Shown in pieces: positions 33,856 through 41,804 of a DNA stretch of 44,649 bases (position 1 is its first letter; each line of letters opens with the position of its first letter). Origin of the DNA: CAZCJU01 sp964498965 (GTDB lineage Bacteria; Bacillota; Clostridia; Oscillospirales; CAG-272); contig CAZCJU010000006.1 of the NCBI GenBank assembly GCA_964498965.1, positions 1 to 44,649 of the forward strand, given 5' to 3'. The notes under the pieces were generated by a model, which saw only the letters and a program-made list of their open reading frames with translations, searched no databases and was not told the DNA's origin. Made by a program: the position numbers and the translations under genes.

Positions 33856-34062
33856 ATGAAGGAAGGAATACATCCCGATTACAAGGAATGCACTATAAAG
33901 TGTGCTTGCGGCGAAACAGTCGTTACACGATCAACGAAAGACGAGCTTCGTGTGGAAATATGCTCTAAGTGCCATCCGTTCTTCACGGGCAAGCAGAAGT
34001 TTGTCGATGCGGGCGGACGTGTAGATAAATTCAAGAAGCGTTTAAGTGCGAGCGGCAAATAA
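33856..34062 (+). CDS. rpmE: 50S ribosomal protein L31, zinc-binding type
   Basis: A 68-residue large-subunit protein. Seen: MKEGIHPDYKECTIKCACG, and VEICSKCHPFFTGKQKFVDAGGRVDKF, with the four-Cys set (C-x-C and CxxC) of the zinc-containing form. The start at 33856 follows AGAGGTG and gives the family N-terminus; the upstream in-frame ATG at 33832 would add eight unusual residues. It is followed by a strong terminator before hflX. Confidence 0.96.
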   Translation: MKEGIHPDYKECTIKCACGETVVTRSTKDELRVEICSKCHPFFTGKQKFVDAGGRVDKFKKRLSASGK

Positions 34063-34093
34063 GTCACTGCACGGTCTGTTATTGAATCACCCG

Positions 34094-34127
34094 ACGGGTA
34101 CGCTGTGTGCGTACCCGTTTTGTCGTT
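34094..34127 (+). terminator. Terminator of rpmE
   Basis: ACGGGTACGC (34094-34103) and GCGTACCCGT (34109-34118) form a perfect 10-bp stem with a 5-base loop, followed by TTT, GTCG and TTTT. It lies between rpmE and the hflX start at 34143, so hflX depends on read-through or on a promoter not recognised here. Confidence 0.85.
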
Positions 34128-34142
34128 TTATTTAGGAGATAT

Positions 34143-35441
34143 ATGCAAAAGGAAACGGAACTGTTCAAAAGGAACGAACAGGTAAAAACAATTTTGGCAT
34201 CGGTGTTCATTAAGGGAAGCGATCCCGCCGATGCCGAAGCAAGCTTGAATGAATTAAGACTTTTGCTTGATACCGCACAGGGAAACTTTTTTGCGTATTT
34301 TACGCAGGAAAAGGACAGTGTGGACGTTGCGACCGCAATAGGCTCCGGCAAAGTTGCGGAATTGAATGAAATATGCAAAAACAACGATGTACGCCTTGTT
34401 GTTTTCGATATGGAGCTGTCACCGTCACAGATAAAAAATCTCGAGGATGAGCTTGACGACGTTCGTGTCATTGACCGTTCTATGCTCATACTCGATATAT
34501 TTGCACTCCATGCGGTGAGCGGAGAGGGTAAGCTACAGGTCGAGCTGGCACAGCTGAAATATACATTGCCTCGGCTGACGGGAAAGGGAGTCGAGCTGTC
34601 AAGGCTCGGAGGAGGAATCGGAACTCGAGGACCGGGCGAAACTAAACTCGAAAGCGACAGGCGGCACGTTAAACGTCGAATCGCCGCCCTCGAACAACAG
34701 TGTGAACAGCTTGAACGCAACAGACTTACAATGAGAAGACAAAGAGAACGCTCCGGATTGTTCAAAATAGCGTTAGCCGGATATACCAACGCCGGCAAGT
34801 CGACTATATTAAACTACTTGACTTCGGCGGGAATACTCGCCGAGAATAAATTGTTTGCTACACTCGATCCGACAACGAGAAAATTCGAACTCCCGTCGGG
34901 CAGGGAAATACTGCTGACGGATACCGTCGGATTTATAAGAAATCTTCCGCACCACCTTATAAAAGCGTTTAAATCGACATTTGAAGAGGTGTGCTTCGCA
35001 GATGCGATAATGCTCGTCGCAGATACGTCGGATAAGGAATGCGGAAATCAGATCACGGTCGCTTTGAAGCTTATAGAAGAATTGGGAGCCGGCGATAAAC
35101 CGATAATATCCGTTTATAATAAATCGGATATAAGATGCGAAGCCTTTATGCCGCCGATAAGAAAAAATATCCACCCCGAGGACACCGAGGTGTTTGTAAG
35201 TGCGAAAACGGGCGAAGGCATGGATAAGCTCGTTGAAATTCTCGAAGATATAAGTACACTGGGTAAAACGAGAGAAGAATTCAGGATCCCCCACGATAAA
35301 GGCAATGTGCTGAGCTGGCTCTATAAAAATGCCGATGTACTTTCCTGCGAATACGGTTCCGACGAAACGGTGGTGATCGCAACGGTGGATAAACGTGCAA
35401 AGGGAATTGCCGAAAAAATGATAAAGGGTGAAAAAACGTGA
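34143..35441 (+). CDS. hflX: GTPase HflX
   Basis: Ribosome-splitting/rescue GTPase induced by stress in other bacteria. The 432 residues show the HflX N-terminal domain (GSGKVAELNEICKNN), the linker with TGKGVELSRLGGGIGTRGPGE, and the G domain: G1 GYTNAGKST, G3 DTVGFI, G4 NKSD and G5 VSAKTG. The start at 34143 follows AGGAG by 6 bases. Its stop overlaps the GTG start of the following YigZ-family gene, so both are read from one mRNA. Confidence 0.96.
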   Translation: MQKETELFKRNEQVKTILASVFIKGSDPADAEASLNELRLLLDTAQGNFFAYFTQEKDSVDVATAIGSGKVAELNEICKNNDVRLVVFDMELSPSQIKNLEDELDDVRVIDRSMLILDIFALHAVSGEGKLQVELAQLKYTLPRLTGKGVELSRLGGGIGTRGPGETKLESDRRHVKRRIAALEQQCEQLERNRLTMRRQRERSGLFKIALAGYTNAGKSTILNYLTSAGILAENKLFATLDPTTRKFELPSGREILLTDTVGFIRNLPHHLIKAFKSTFEEVCFADAIMLVADTSDKECGNQITVALKLIEELGAGDKPIISVYNKSDIRCEAFMPPIRKNIHPEDTEVFVSAKTGEGMDKLVEILEDISTLGKTREEFRIPHDKGNVLSWLYKNADVLSCEYGSDETVVIATVDKRAKGIAEKMIKGEKT

Positions 35442-36064
35442 GCTATATTACCGTCGAACAACGTGGCGAAACACGCTTCACCGAAAAAAAGTCGGAATTT
35501 ATCGGAAATGCCGCACCGGTCTGCTCCGACGAAGAAGCTGTGCGATTCATAAACGAAATAAGGAAAAAATATCCCGACGCACGACATAACGTTTATGCGT
35601 ATATCGTTGCGGAAAATAATATTACACGCTTCAGCGATGACGGAGAGCCGAAAGGAAGTGCGGGTATTCCGGTACTTGAGGTGTTGAAAAAAAACGAGCT
35701 TGTCAACGTCGCTGTGGTGGTTACGCGGTATTTCGGAGGAATATTACTCGGTACGGGCGGATTGGCACGTGCTTATACGAAAAGTGCCGCAGATGCAATA
35801 GCGGAAGCACACCCGGTCGTTTTACGTGATGTCGTTAAATTTGATGTCATCTGCTCGTTTTCCGATAACGAAAAGGTGAAATATGAACTGTCACAGCTTG
35901 AATGTGCGGTCGAGAGCGTCGATTATTCCTCAAACGTGAGATATACCGTGTCGGCTGTCCCCGATGAATTTGAAAAAATCAGGAAAAAAATAATCGAAGC
36001 AACCTCGGCAAGGTCAAATGTCGAAAAAATCGGCACGGGACTTTCCAAACAAGCGATACATTAA
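35438..36064 (+). CDS. YigZ/IMPACT-family protein
   Basis: A 208-residue protein of the UPF0029/IMPACT family. Seen: EKKSEFIG, YPDARHNVYAYI, RFSDDGEPKGSAGIPVLEVL, VVVTRYFGGILLGTGGLARAYT and a C-terminal ferredoxin-like domain (DUF1949 type). The eukaryotic relative modulates Gcn2, and the E. coli protein structure is known, but the bacterial function is not settled; translation or proline-peptide roles have been proposed. It starts with GTG overlapping the hflX stop and is closed by a terminator at 36069-36114. Confidence 0.93.
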   Translation: MSYITVEQRGETRFTEKKSEFIGNAAPVCSDEEAVRFINEIRKKYPDARHNVYAYIVAENNITRFSDDGEPKGSAGIPVLEVLKKNELVNVAVVVTRYFGGILLGTGGLARAYTKSAADAIAEAHPVVLRDVVKFDVICSFSDNEKVKYELSQLECAVESVDYSSNVRYTVSAVPDEFEKIRKKIIEATSARSNVEKIGTGLSKQAIH

Positions 36065-36068
36065 ATAT

Positions 36069-36114
36069 ATAAGGTCGATCCGAAGCAAAATATCGAGATC
36101 GACTTATGCTTTTT
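36069..36114 (+). terminator. Terminator of hflX-yigZ
   Basis: ATAA-G-GTCGATC (36069-36080) pairs with GATCGAC-TTAT (36097-36107) over 11 bp with one bulged G, followed by GC and TTTTT (36110-36114). It begins five bases after the YigZ stop codon. Confidence 0.75.
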
Positions 36115-36275
36115 GCCGATATTCGTACAAAAGAATAAAAAACTTTGAAATAAATATCGATTTTTTTATCCGATTGTGCTACAATACGTTCAATACGAGA
36201 TTCCGAATACAACATAATGCCAATCATGTTATATGTATCGGAACGGGTAAAAACAACTCTAAAGGAGAGATCAAC

Positions 36276-36787
36276 ATGAAAAAGATCAAAAGAATTATAG
36301 CGTCGGTAATGAGTATCGTATTACTGCTCGTCGCCTTGCCGCTCATCGCCTCGGCGGCAACAACGAGTTCGTGCGGATATGACGGTATACGTATGATGTC
36401 CGACATAGAAATGATATACCTGACGGCACTGATTTCGTGGACTCTTTTTCCGGTAGTTGCGGACTGAATACGACATATACTCTGTTAGACGGTGGGGTAT
36501 ACTTGCAATATCGGGTAACGGAGAAATAACCCGAAAATTTAGCGATATTATTGGGTTTGGTGTTTATAACAATATCAAAACCGTTATAATTTATCCGGGA
36601 ATAACGAGCATAGGCTATTCTATGTTTGGTGGTTTCAACAGCTTGACAAACATAACGATACCTAATAGCGTAACAAGCATAGGTAGTTATGCGTTCCACG
36701 GCTGCAGTAATAGCGGCTGTTGCGGTAATAGTCGTAGGTGTCGTTGTCGCAATCATGATCATTTCGAAAAAGCATTCCGCCAAATAA
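36276..36787 (+). pseudogene. BspA-type leucine-rich-repeat surface protein, frameshifted remnant
   Basis: The region holds in order the parts of a BspA-like protein, but in three reading frames. A strong site AAAGGAG and an ATG at 36276 lead to a signal peptide (MKKIKRIIASVMS..., ASA cleavage). Frame three then gives DGTDFVDSFSGSCGLNTTYTLLDGG. Frame two gives ILAISGNGEI followed by about one and a half LRR_5 repeats (KTVIIYPGITSIG, LTNITIPNSVTSIGSYAF). The last frame gives a membrane anchor (AVIAAVAVIVVGVVVAIMI) with SKKHSAK and TAA at 36785. At least three frameshifts are needed to join them, and the repeat array is much shorter than in intact members (usually five or more). It is best read as a decayed and internally collapsed gene rather than a functional one. 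Confidence 0.82.
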
Positions 36788-36805
36788 AAAATTCATCTCA
36801 AACGT

Positions 36806-36840
36806 AAAAAAGCTTACCACACGGGCGGGTAAGCTTTTTT
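36806..36840. terminator. Bidirectional terminator
   Basis: AAAAAAGCTTACC (36806-36818) and GGTAAGCTTTTTT (36828-36840) pair perfectly over 13 bp with a 9-base loop. The A- and T-flanks make it work in both directions, closing the pseudogene on the plus strand and the rubrerythrin gene, which ends 9 bases further, on the minus strand. Confidence 0.88.
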
Positions 36841-36848
36841 GCATTGAA

Positions 36849-37385
36849 TCAATAATTGTCGGACTTCAATTCAAAATATGCTTTCGGGTGAGCACATACG
36901 GGGCAAAGCTCGGGTGCGTCCTTACCGATGTGAACATGACCGCAGTTACGGCATTTCCAAATGACGATGTCGTCCTTTATAAATACCTTATCGGCTTTGA
37001 GATTCTCGAGAAGCTTGAGATATCTGTTCTCATGCTCCTTTTCAACGGCCTGTACGCCTCTGAAAAGTTTTGCGATCTCCGTAAAGCCTTCTTCGTCCGC
37101 TTCCTTTGCAAAGTTAGCGTACATTTCCGTCCACTCGTAATTTTCGCCTGAAGCGGCGGCGACGAGGTTTTCCTCCGTAGAGCCTATTCCGTCATTTAAC
37201 AGCTTGAACCACAATTTGGCATGCTCTTTTTCGTTTTCGGCAGTTTCGAAGAAAATAGCGGCTATTTGCTCGTAGCCCTCCTTTTTCGCCTTGCTTGCGA
37301 AATATGTGTATTTGCTTCTCGCTTCACTTTCGCCCGAAAAAGCGGCGATAAGATTGGCTTCGGTTTTCGAACCTTTGATATTCAT
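36849..37385 (-). CDS. rbr: Rubrerythrin
   Basis: Cytoplasmic non-haem di-iron peroxidase that removes hydrogen peroxide in anaerobes. The 178 residues show the ferritin-like four-helix domain (~1-135) with two ExxH-type iron-ligand helices (FSGESEARSKYTYF, ETAENEKEHAKLW, GVQAVEKEHENRY) and a C-terminal rubredoxin-like knuckle (CRNCGHVH, CPVCAHPKAYF). Its ATG overlaps the stop of the PerR-like gene by 4 bases, so the regulator and its likely target form one operon. With katA, the cell has two peroxide-removing routes in this window. Confidence 0.96.
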   Translation of the reverse strand: MNIKGSKTEANLIAAFSGESEARSKYTYFASKAKKEGYEQIAAIFFETAENEKEHAKLWFKLLNDGIGSTEENLVAAASGENYEWTEMYANFAKEADEEGFTEIAKLFRGVQAVEKEHENRYLKLLENLKADKVFIKDDIVIWKCRNCGHVHIGKDAPELCPVCAHPKAYFELKSDNY

Positions 37386-37789
37386 TGCTTTTTCTTCCTT
37401 TCCTTTTTCTTATTGCATCTTGGGCATATTCCCGTAAATATCGTGTCGTGCGTTATTTCGAAAAAGCCCGATTGTACCTGTGCCAGCTCGTCGAGTGCCG
37501 CATCGTATTCCGTCAATATATCCGACACGCAACCGCACAGCTTACACGAAACGTGACGGTGCGAAAATACGTTGTGGTCGTATCTATCGGCGGCGTTCGG
37601 CAGCTTTATATGCAACAATAAGCCGTCCTCGCACAGTGCGTTGAGGTTTCTGTATATCGTACCGAGAGATATGCTCGGACATTCACATCGCACTTTGTCG
37701 TACACTTCCTCGGCACTCGGGTGATCTGCAAGCTCGCATACCGCCCTGTAGGTCAAGGTCTTTTGAATGGTGTGTCGCTTTACCGCCAT
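37382..37789 (-). CDS. perR: Fur-family regulator, PerR-like
   Basis: A 135-residue metal-dependent repressor. Seen: N-terminal winged helix with HPSAEEVYDKV and ISLGTIYRNLNAL; a metal-site segment RYDHNVFSHRHVSC; and two zinc cysteine pairs, CKLCG and CPRC. The HRH pattern and the link to rubrerythrin point to PerR, which senses peroxide by metal-catalysed His oxidation; Fur or Zur roles are less likely. AAGGAG precedes the ATG. A Fur/PerR-box-like palindrome overlaps its promoter, which suggests autoregulation. The symbol is a functional guess. Confidence 0.88.
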   Translation of the reverse strand: MAVKRHTIQKTLTYRAVCELADHPSAEEVYDKVRCECPSISLGTIYRNLNALCEDGLLLHIKLPNAADRYDHNVFSHRHVSCKLCGCVSDILTEYDAALDELAQVQSGFFEITHDTIFTGICPRCNKKKERKKKQ

Positions 37790-37806
37790 TCCGAAATTCT
37801 CCTTAT

Positions 37807-37827
37807 TGATATTAATTACTATTATCA
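37807..37827 (-). promoter_or_regulatory. Probable PerR/Fur box
   Basis: On the minus strand the 21-bp imperfect palindrome begins with TGATAAT and ends with ATATCA; its outer five bases (TGATA/TATCA) match perfectly and the TGATAAT half fits the Fur/PerR consensus exactly. It starts at the last base of the -10 box, so binding would block transcription of perR-rbr. Confidence 0.6.
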
Positions 37828-37855
37828 GTATATATCAAAAAAGGAAATTTGTCAA
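37827..37855 (-). promoter_or_regulatory. Promoter of perR-rbr
   Basis: Minus-strand -35 TTGACA (37855-37850), 17-base spacer, -10 TATACT (37832-37827). It is 38 bases upstream of the perR start codon. Confidence 0.82.
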
Positions 37856-37944
37856 TATGTTTTGCGATAATTAATTGCCGATTTCGGACTTTATCGGATT
37901 ATTGACACGCAATGCACCTTTATTCAAGCGTGAGGAGCTTTTTG

Positions 37945-39324
37945 TTAAATTACGACGCATGACCAACCCATAAACGTCGCGAATGCTTTTAATACCTCGG
38001 CATCGCCTCCGTATATGACAGAAGCGTGGTGTATACCGCCCTGACGGCTGTATTCCTCGAGAAATTCGTCGGTGCGTGTATGAGGCTTGAACCAACCGCT
38101 GACCTCGTTATCGTAAGTTGTGCCGATGGGAGTTTCGAGCATTTCTATGTCGGAAAGGATCAGTGAATATTTGTCGTCGGCTTGCGGAGCAAGACAGGCG
38201 AATAACGCTTTTCCGGGCTTCAGCGGAGCGTAAAACACACACGGCTCGCCTGCATCGGTGTATGTGAAGCTGTTTACCTTAAATCTCGGTGTGCCGACGG
38301 AGCATTTCGGATTATATTCACCCATATGCGAAACGTAGACGGTATTGCCCGCCCAGTCCGGACAAAACATTTCCGCAAATGTTGTTTCGTCGTAAACGGT
38401 CATAAGGGAAGCGACGAAAGCCGCCGTCAAAACGTCACCCTCGCCTGCGTAGCCGATTCCGTTCTCCATTTGCTTGCACGCTTCTGTAAACGGAATGTAA
38501 TCGTAGCCTGTATTCGCTTTGGTGGAAAGAAAGTTCATTGTGAATGCATCAAGTGAATTGTCCTTGAGCCATTTTCTTATCGAAAGTGCAACACGGTGAG
38601 GACCTTTGTACTGCTCGTAGGTAACATTCGCCATGTTGTATTTTTTGCAATCTTTTTCAAATTCTTCCTTGATCTCATCGTCCGATACGGGCGGCATATC
38701 GAACGGATCAAGCTCGGTTACCTCCATGCCGATGGTGCTTTTCAGTGTATCGTACGGAACGGCAAAGTCACCCATACCCTCAAAGGGCTTAACGGCGATA
38801 CCGACCTTGGCACGGCTCATTTTCTTAGCCATTTTTGCCGCCGCCGCCGCAATGCAAACACGTTCGGTAACGTTCGAATGCTCGATGTGTCCGGCACATA
38901 TCACATAGGGCTTTTTGTTGCGGCGAAGAAGATTGCACATATCCTGCACACCGTGTATGCCGTGATTGTATGCTATTCTCGCACTGTCCGTGTTGTAGTT
39001 GAATTCGTAATCGGGTGTGGTGTCGAATACTATAATGGGAAGCGAGGTCTTGGCGAGTATTTGTGCGGATTCAAGCGAGGGAGAATAAGCCAAATGAAGT
39101 GTTACCAGTGCATCGACATCGGCACGTTCAAAGTTTTCGACCGCCGCTTTGAATTCGTCGTGCAGACGACAAACGGGTGCGGTAACGACCTCCAAACCGT
39201 TGGTCTCAAGCACTTCGGCAACGTGGGCGTAGATTTTTTCGCACGTTTGACGGCGTATCGGCGCACAGTTGTCGTCATAAAGCTTTATGTAAAGTGGGAG
39301 CAATCCGATCCTTGCTTTTTTCAT
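37945..39324 (-). CDS. L-fucose/L-arabinose isomerase-family protein
   Basis: A 459-residue protein with the three-domain pattern of the FucI/AraA fold. Seen: an N-terminal Rossmann-like part (IGLLPLYIKLYD, VTAPVCRLHDEF, DALVTLHLAYSP, LPIIVFDTTP), a middle domain with VGIAVKPFEGMGDF, and a C-terminal substrate domain with CYAGEGDV-like GIGYAGEGDVLTAA and EMFCPDWAGNTVYVSHMGE. Glu and His residues suited to bind the metal are in these last segments. Such proteins interconvert aldoses and ketoses, but this one is divergent from true FucI or AraA, so the sugar is unknown. It is the last gene of a four-gene operon, 22 bases after the amidohydrolase. Confidence 0.82.
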   Translation of the reverse strand: MKKARIGLLPLYIKLYDDNCAPIRRQTCEKIYAHVAEVLETNGLEVVTAPVCRLHDEFKAAVENFERADVDALVTLHLAYSPSLESAQILAKTSLPIIVFDTTPDYEFNYNTDSARIAYNHGIHGVQDMCNLLRRNKKPYVICAGHIEHSNVTERVCIAAAAAKMAKKMSRAKVGIAVKPFEGMGDFAVPYDTLKSTIGMEVTELDPFDMPPVSDDEIKEEFEKDCKKYNMANVTYEQYKGPHRVALSIRKWLKDNSLDAFTMNFLSTKANTGYDYIPFTEACKQMENGIGYAGEGDVLTAAFVASLMTVYDETTFAEMFCPDWAGNTVYVSHMGEYNPKCSVGTPRFKVNSFTYTDAGEPCVFYAPLKPGKALFACLAPQADDKYSLILSDIEMLETPIGTTYDNEVSGWFKPHTRTDEFLEEYSRQGGIHHASVIYGGDAEVLKAFATFMGWSCVVI

Positions 39325-39346
39325 TTTCGATTATTACCTTTCTTGT

Positions 39347-40363
39347 TCAGTGTCTGCCCAATATTTTAAAAGCGTTGTTCCGAAAAACGTCCTCGGTAAG
39401 CTGTTTTCCGCCGAACTTATACGTTGTGTCGAGAATGTTTTTGAGTTGCTCGTAAAGGAAGAACGTGTATTGCGATTCGATCTCCGCACCCTCCGGGTGC
39501 TTGTTGAACGGGAAGTTTTCACGCAATAAATTGAAATATTTCGTGCTTGTCCACTTTCTTCTGCCGTGCCATAAGAATATGGGCAGATCCGTACCGTACA
39601 TTATCTTGTCGTGAGGTACATATGTGAACATATAATCAAGCACCTCGGGATTAAGCACTGCGGCAAGGTCGTAATAGAAATTCTCTATTCTGTCGCCGAG
39701 CTTTTCATGAGCGAGCTTGAGCCATTCTATAGCGTAAGAACGTCCGCAATGTGCCACGATAAGACGTATTTCCGGATATTTTTCACGTACAGTGAGAAGT
39801 TCTTTTATGTTGTCGTCGTCGGCAAAACGGTCGGGGCGGGGAAGATGTATTATCATCGAACCCTTGTATTTGTTCAGAACCGCAAGCTGATCGTGAGTAA
39901 CAAATTCGAAAAGGGGAATGATGCCGCCCTGCTTGCAGGTGACAAAATCCGGATACGGTTTGTAGCCGTCGAATTTGAATTTTTCGAATTCCTCTTCCGT
40001 TTCCTCACCGCTCCATCTGGGGTCGAGCATCATGTGAGCCCAGCCGGCATCTCCGTTGTCGCGTATTTTTGCGATGTATGCGTTGTTTCCGTGAACATCA
40101 AGTCCCTTTGTAACGGCGGGTACTGCGTTCGGAATGACTTTCTTACTGTCGTAAAGAACAGACGTGTAATGATTGAAGTCTTCGATCTCCATGCTCGATA
40201 AGCACTGATTCGACCAGTCGTTGGGGTCCGATACGCAATTTTTTTTATATTCGTCCTTTGTAAAGTGTACGTGGGCATCTACGATCGTGTCGGGAAGCCT
40301 GTCACGGATAAATCTGTCATAGAATTCCTCGTCAAGCTTCGTTTTTTCAAAATAATTAACCAT
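39347..40363 (-). CDS. Amidohydrolase-superfamily (amidohydrolase 2-like) metal-dependent hydrolase
   Basis: A 338-residue TIM-barrel protein. Seen: the first-strand metal motif IVDAHVHF (HxH, residue ~30), the strand-six region LIVAHCGRSY, and the strand-eight Asp in IMYGTDLPIF. This pattern fits the amidohydrolase 2 group, which includes lactonases, decarboxylases and hydro-lyases rather than classic amidases. It could open a sugar lactone, remove a carboxylate, or isomerise a uronate. Its ATG overlaps the kinase stop by 8 bases, so it is translationally coupled to a carbohydrate kinase, which supports a sugar-acid or lactone substrate. Confidence 0.85.
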   Translation of the reverse strand: MVNYFEKTKLDEEFYDRFIRDRLPDTIVDAHVHFTKDEYKKNCVSDPNDWSNQCLSSMEIEDFNHYTSVLYDSKKVIPNAVPAVTKGLDVHGNNAYIAKIRDNGDAGWAHMMLDPRWSGEETEEEFEKFKFDGYKPYPDFVTCKQGGIIPLFEFVTHDQLAVLNKYKGSMIIHLPRPDRFADDDNIKELLTVREKYPEIRLIVAHCGRSYAIEWLKLAHEKLGDRIENFYYDLAAVLNPEVLDYMFTYVPHDKIMYGTDLPIFLWHGRRKWTSTKYFNLLRENFPFNKHPEGAEIESQYTFFLYEQLKNILDTTYKFGGKQLTEDVFRNNAFKILGRH

Positions 40364-41798
40364 TTTTCATAGCCTCCATTATTTTTAAATACTTTTTGTA
40401 TTTTACGTTGTAATGCTCAATAAGCGATTTGTCGCTCGGTATGAGAGTCGAACCCGACGACAGGGAAGAATAACCGTCTGCCATGCCGCAACCGACAGCG
40501 GCTATCATTGCCGCTCCGACGGCACAAGCTTCCGAGTTGTCCATTCTCGTTATCTCGCAGCCGGTAACGTGTGCGACGATATCGCACCATATGTCACTGC
40601 GTGATGCTCCCCCCATTATCTTCAGCCTACTTATATCTATTCCCTCGGCAGTATACTTTTCAAGTGCGGCACGCACCTGAAAAGCAACGCCCTCCATTAC
40701 CGCACGTGCTATATCGAACTTGTCGTTTCCGAGCCGCAGACCCGTTATCGTCCCGGAATAACCGCTGTCACGTACCGGAAAGCCGGCACCGGAAAATGCG
40801 GGTATGAAAATGATATCCTTTGATGATTCGAGCCGCTTTTCGGCTTCACTGTCAAACAGCTCGTAATTGTCTATTCCGAATGTGTCGCGAACCCATTTTA
40901 CGGCGTTTCCGACCGCTCCGAGGGAAGCGAGAGAGCCGTATACACCCTTTACGGGGTGAATGCCGGGTGTTATTCTCGAACTCGTAAACGATAATTTGTC
41001 GTTTATACCCAAAAGTACCCATGAAGTTCCCGTGGATAACATCATATCTCCGACATTGACCGCACCGCAACCTATTGAAGCACAATATTGATCGTGGGCT
41101 CCGCAATATACCTTGACATTTGTGCTAAGCCCGAATGCTTCGGCGGCGCTTTTTGTGAGCGTACCTATGTACGAACCCGAAGCGACGACTTCGGGCAACT
41201 TGCCTTCGTCTGTACCGATAAGAGATAAAATATCTCTGTCCCAGCACATTTTTCTGATATTGTACAGCTCTCTTATGGAAGCGTTCGTGGGATCTATGCA
41301 AGCTTTGCCGACAAGCTTGAAATTTATATATTCTACGGTCGAAAGAAATTTTGTCGAGCGTTCAAATACATCCGGCAGGTTGTTTTTGATCCACAGCAGC
41401 TTTGCCGCATCACAACCCGAATCCGTACTCCAGCCCGTCCTCTCGTAAATCCCGTTTTTACCGAGTGCGTCGTCCAAGAGCTTACATTCGTTTTCGCTGC
41501 GCATATCAAGCCAGGTTATGGCATTGCCGATAGGCTCAAGGTTTTCATCGGCACAGAACATTGTGGAACCCTGTGTCGAAAGTGATATTGCGGCACAGTC
41601 CGTACCGATCTTTTTTACGCATTCGCAAACCGTATATACTACGGCAGTCCACCAATCGCATGCGTTTTGCTCCGCTATTCCGCCGGGAAGTGTCAGCGTT
41701 TCATAGCCGTAATACGCACTTGCGAGTATTTGCCCGTCAGAGGAAAGAGCGACCGATTTGGTTCCCGTGGTTCCTACGTCGATTCCGATAGTATACAT
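40356..41798 (-). CDS. FGGY-family carbohydrate kinase (xylulokinase-like)
   Basis: A 480-residue sugar kinase of the usual FGGY length. Seen: N-terminal phosphate loop GIDVGTTGTKSVAL, ITWLDMRSENEC, DPTNASIRELYNI, the nucleotide-binding CGAHDQYCASIGCG and STGTSWVL, AFSGAGFPVRDSGYSG with the FGGY-type region, and MGGASRSDIWCDIVAHVTG. The substrate is a ketose or polyol; xylulose, ribulose, fuculose or erythrulose are all possible. It starts 6 bases after the aminotransferase stop, within a single operon. The isomerase encoded further on could supply its ketose. Confidence 0.9.
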   Translation of the reverse strand: MYTIGIDVGTTGTKSVALSSDGQILASAYYGYETLTLPGGIAEQNACDWWTAVVYTVCECVKKIGTDCAAISLSTQGSTMFCADENLEPIGNAITWLDMRSENECKLLDDALGKNGIYERTGWSTDSGCDAAKLLWIKNNLPDVFERSTKFLSTVEYINFKLVGKACIDPTNASIRELYNIRKMCWDRDILSLIGTDEGKLPEVVASGSYIGTLTKSAAEAFGLSTNVKVYCGAHDQYCASIGCGAVNVGDMMLSTGTSWVLLGINDKLSFTSSRITPGIHPVKGVYGSLASLGAVGNAVKWVRDTFGIDNYELFDSEAEKRLESSKDIIFIPAFSGAGFPVRDSGYSGTITGLRLGNDKFDIARAVMEGVAFQVRAALEKYTAEGIDISRLKIMGGASRSDIWCDIVAHVTGCEITRMDNSEACAVGAAMIAAVGCGMADGYSSLSSGSTLIPSDKSLIEHYNVKYKKYLKIMEAMKNG

Positions 41799-41804
41799 AT
41801 TTTC

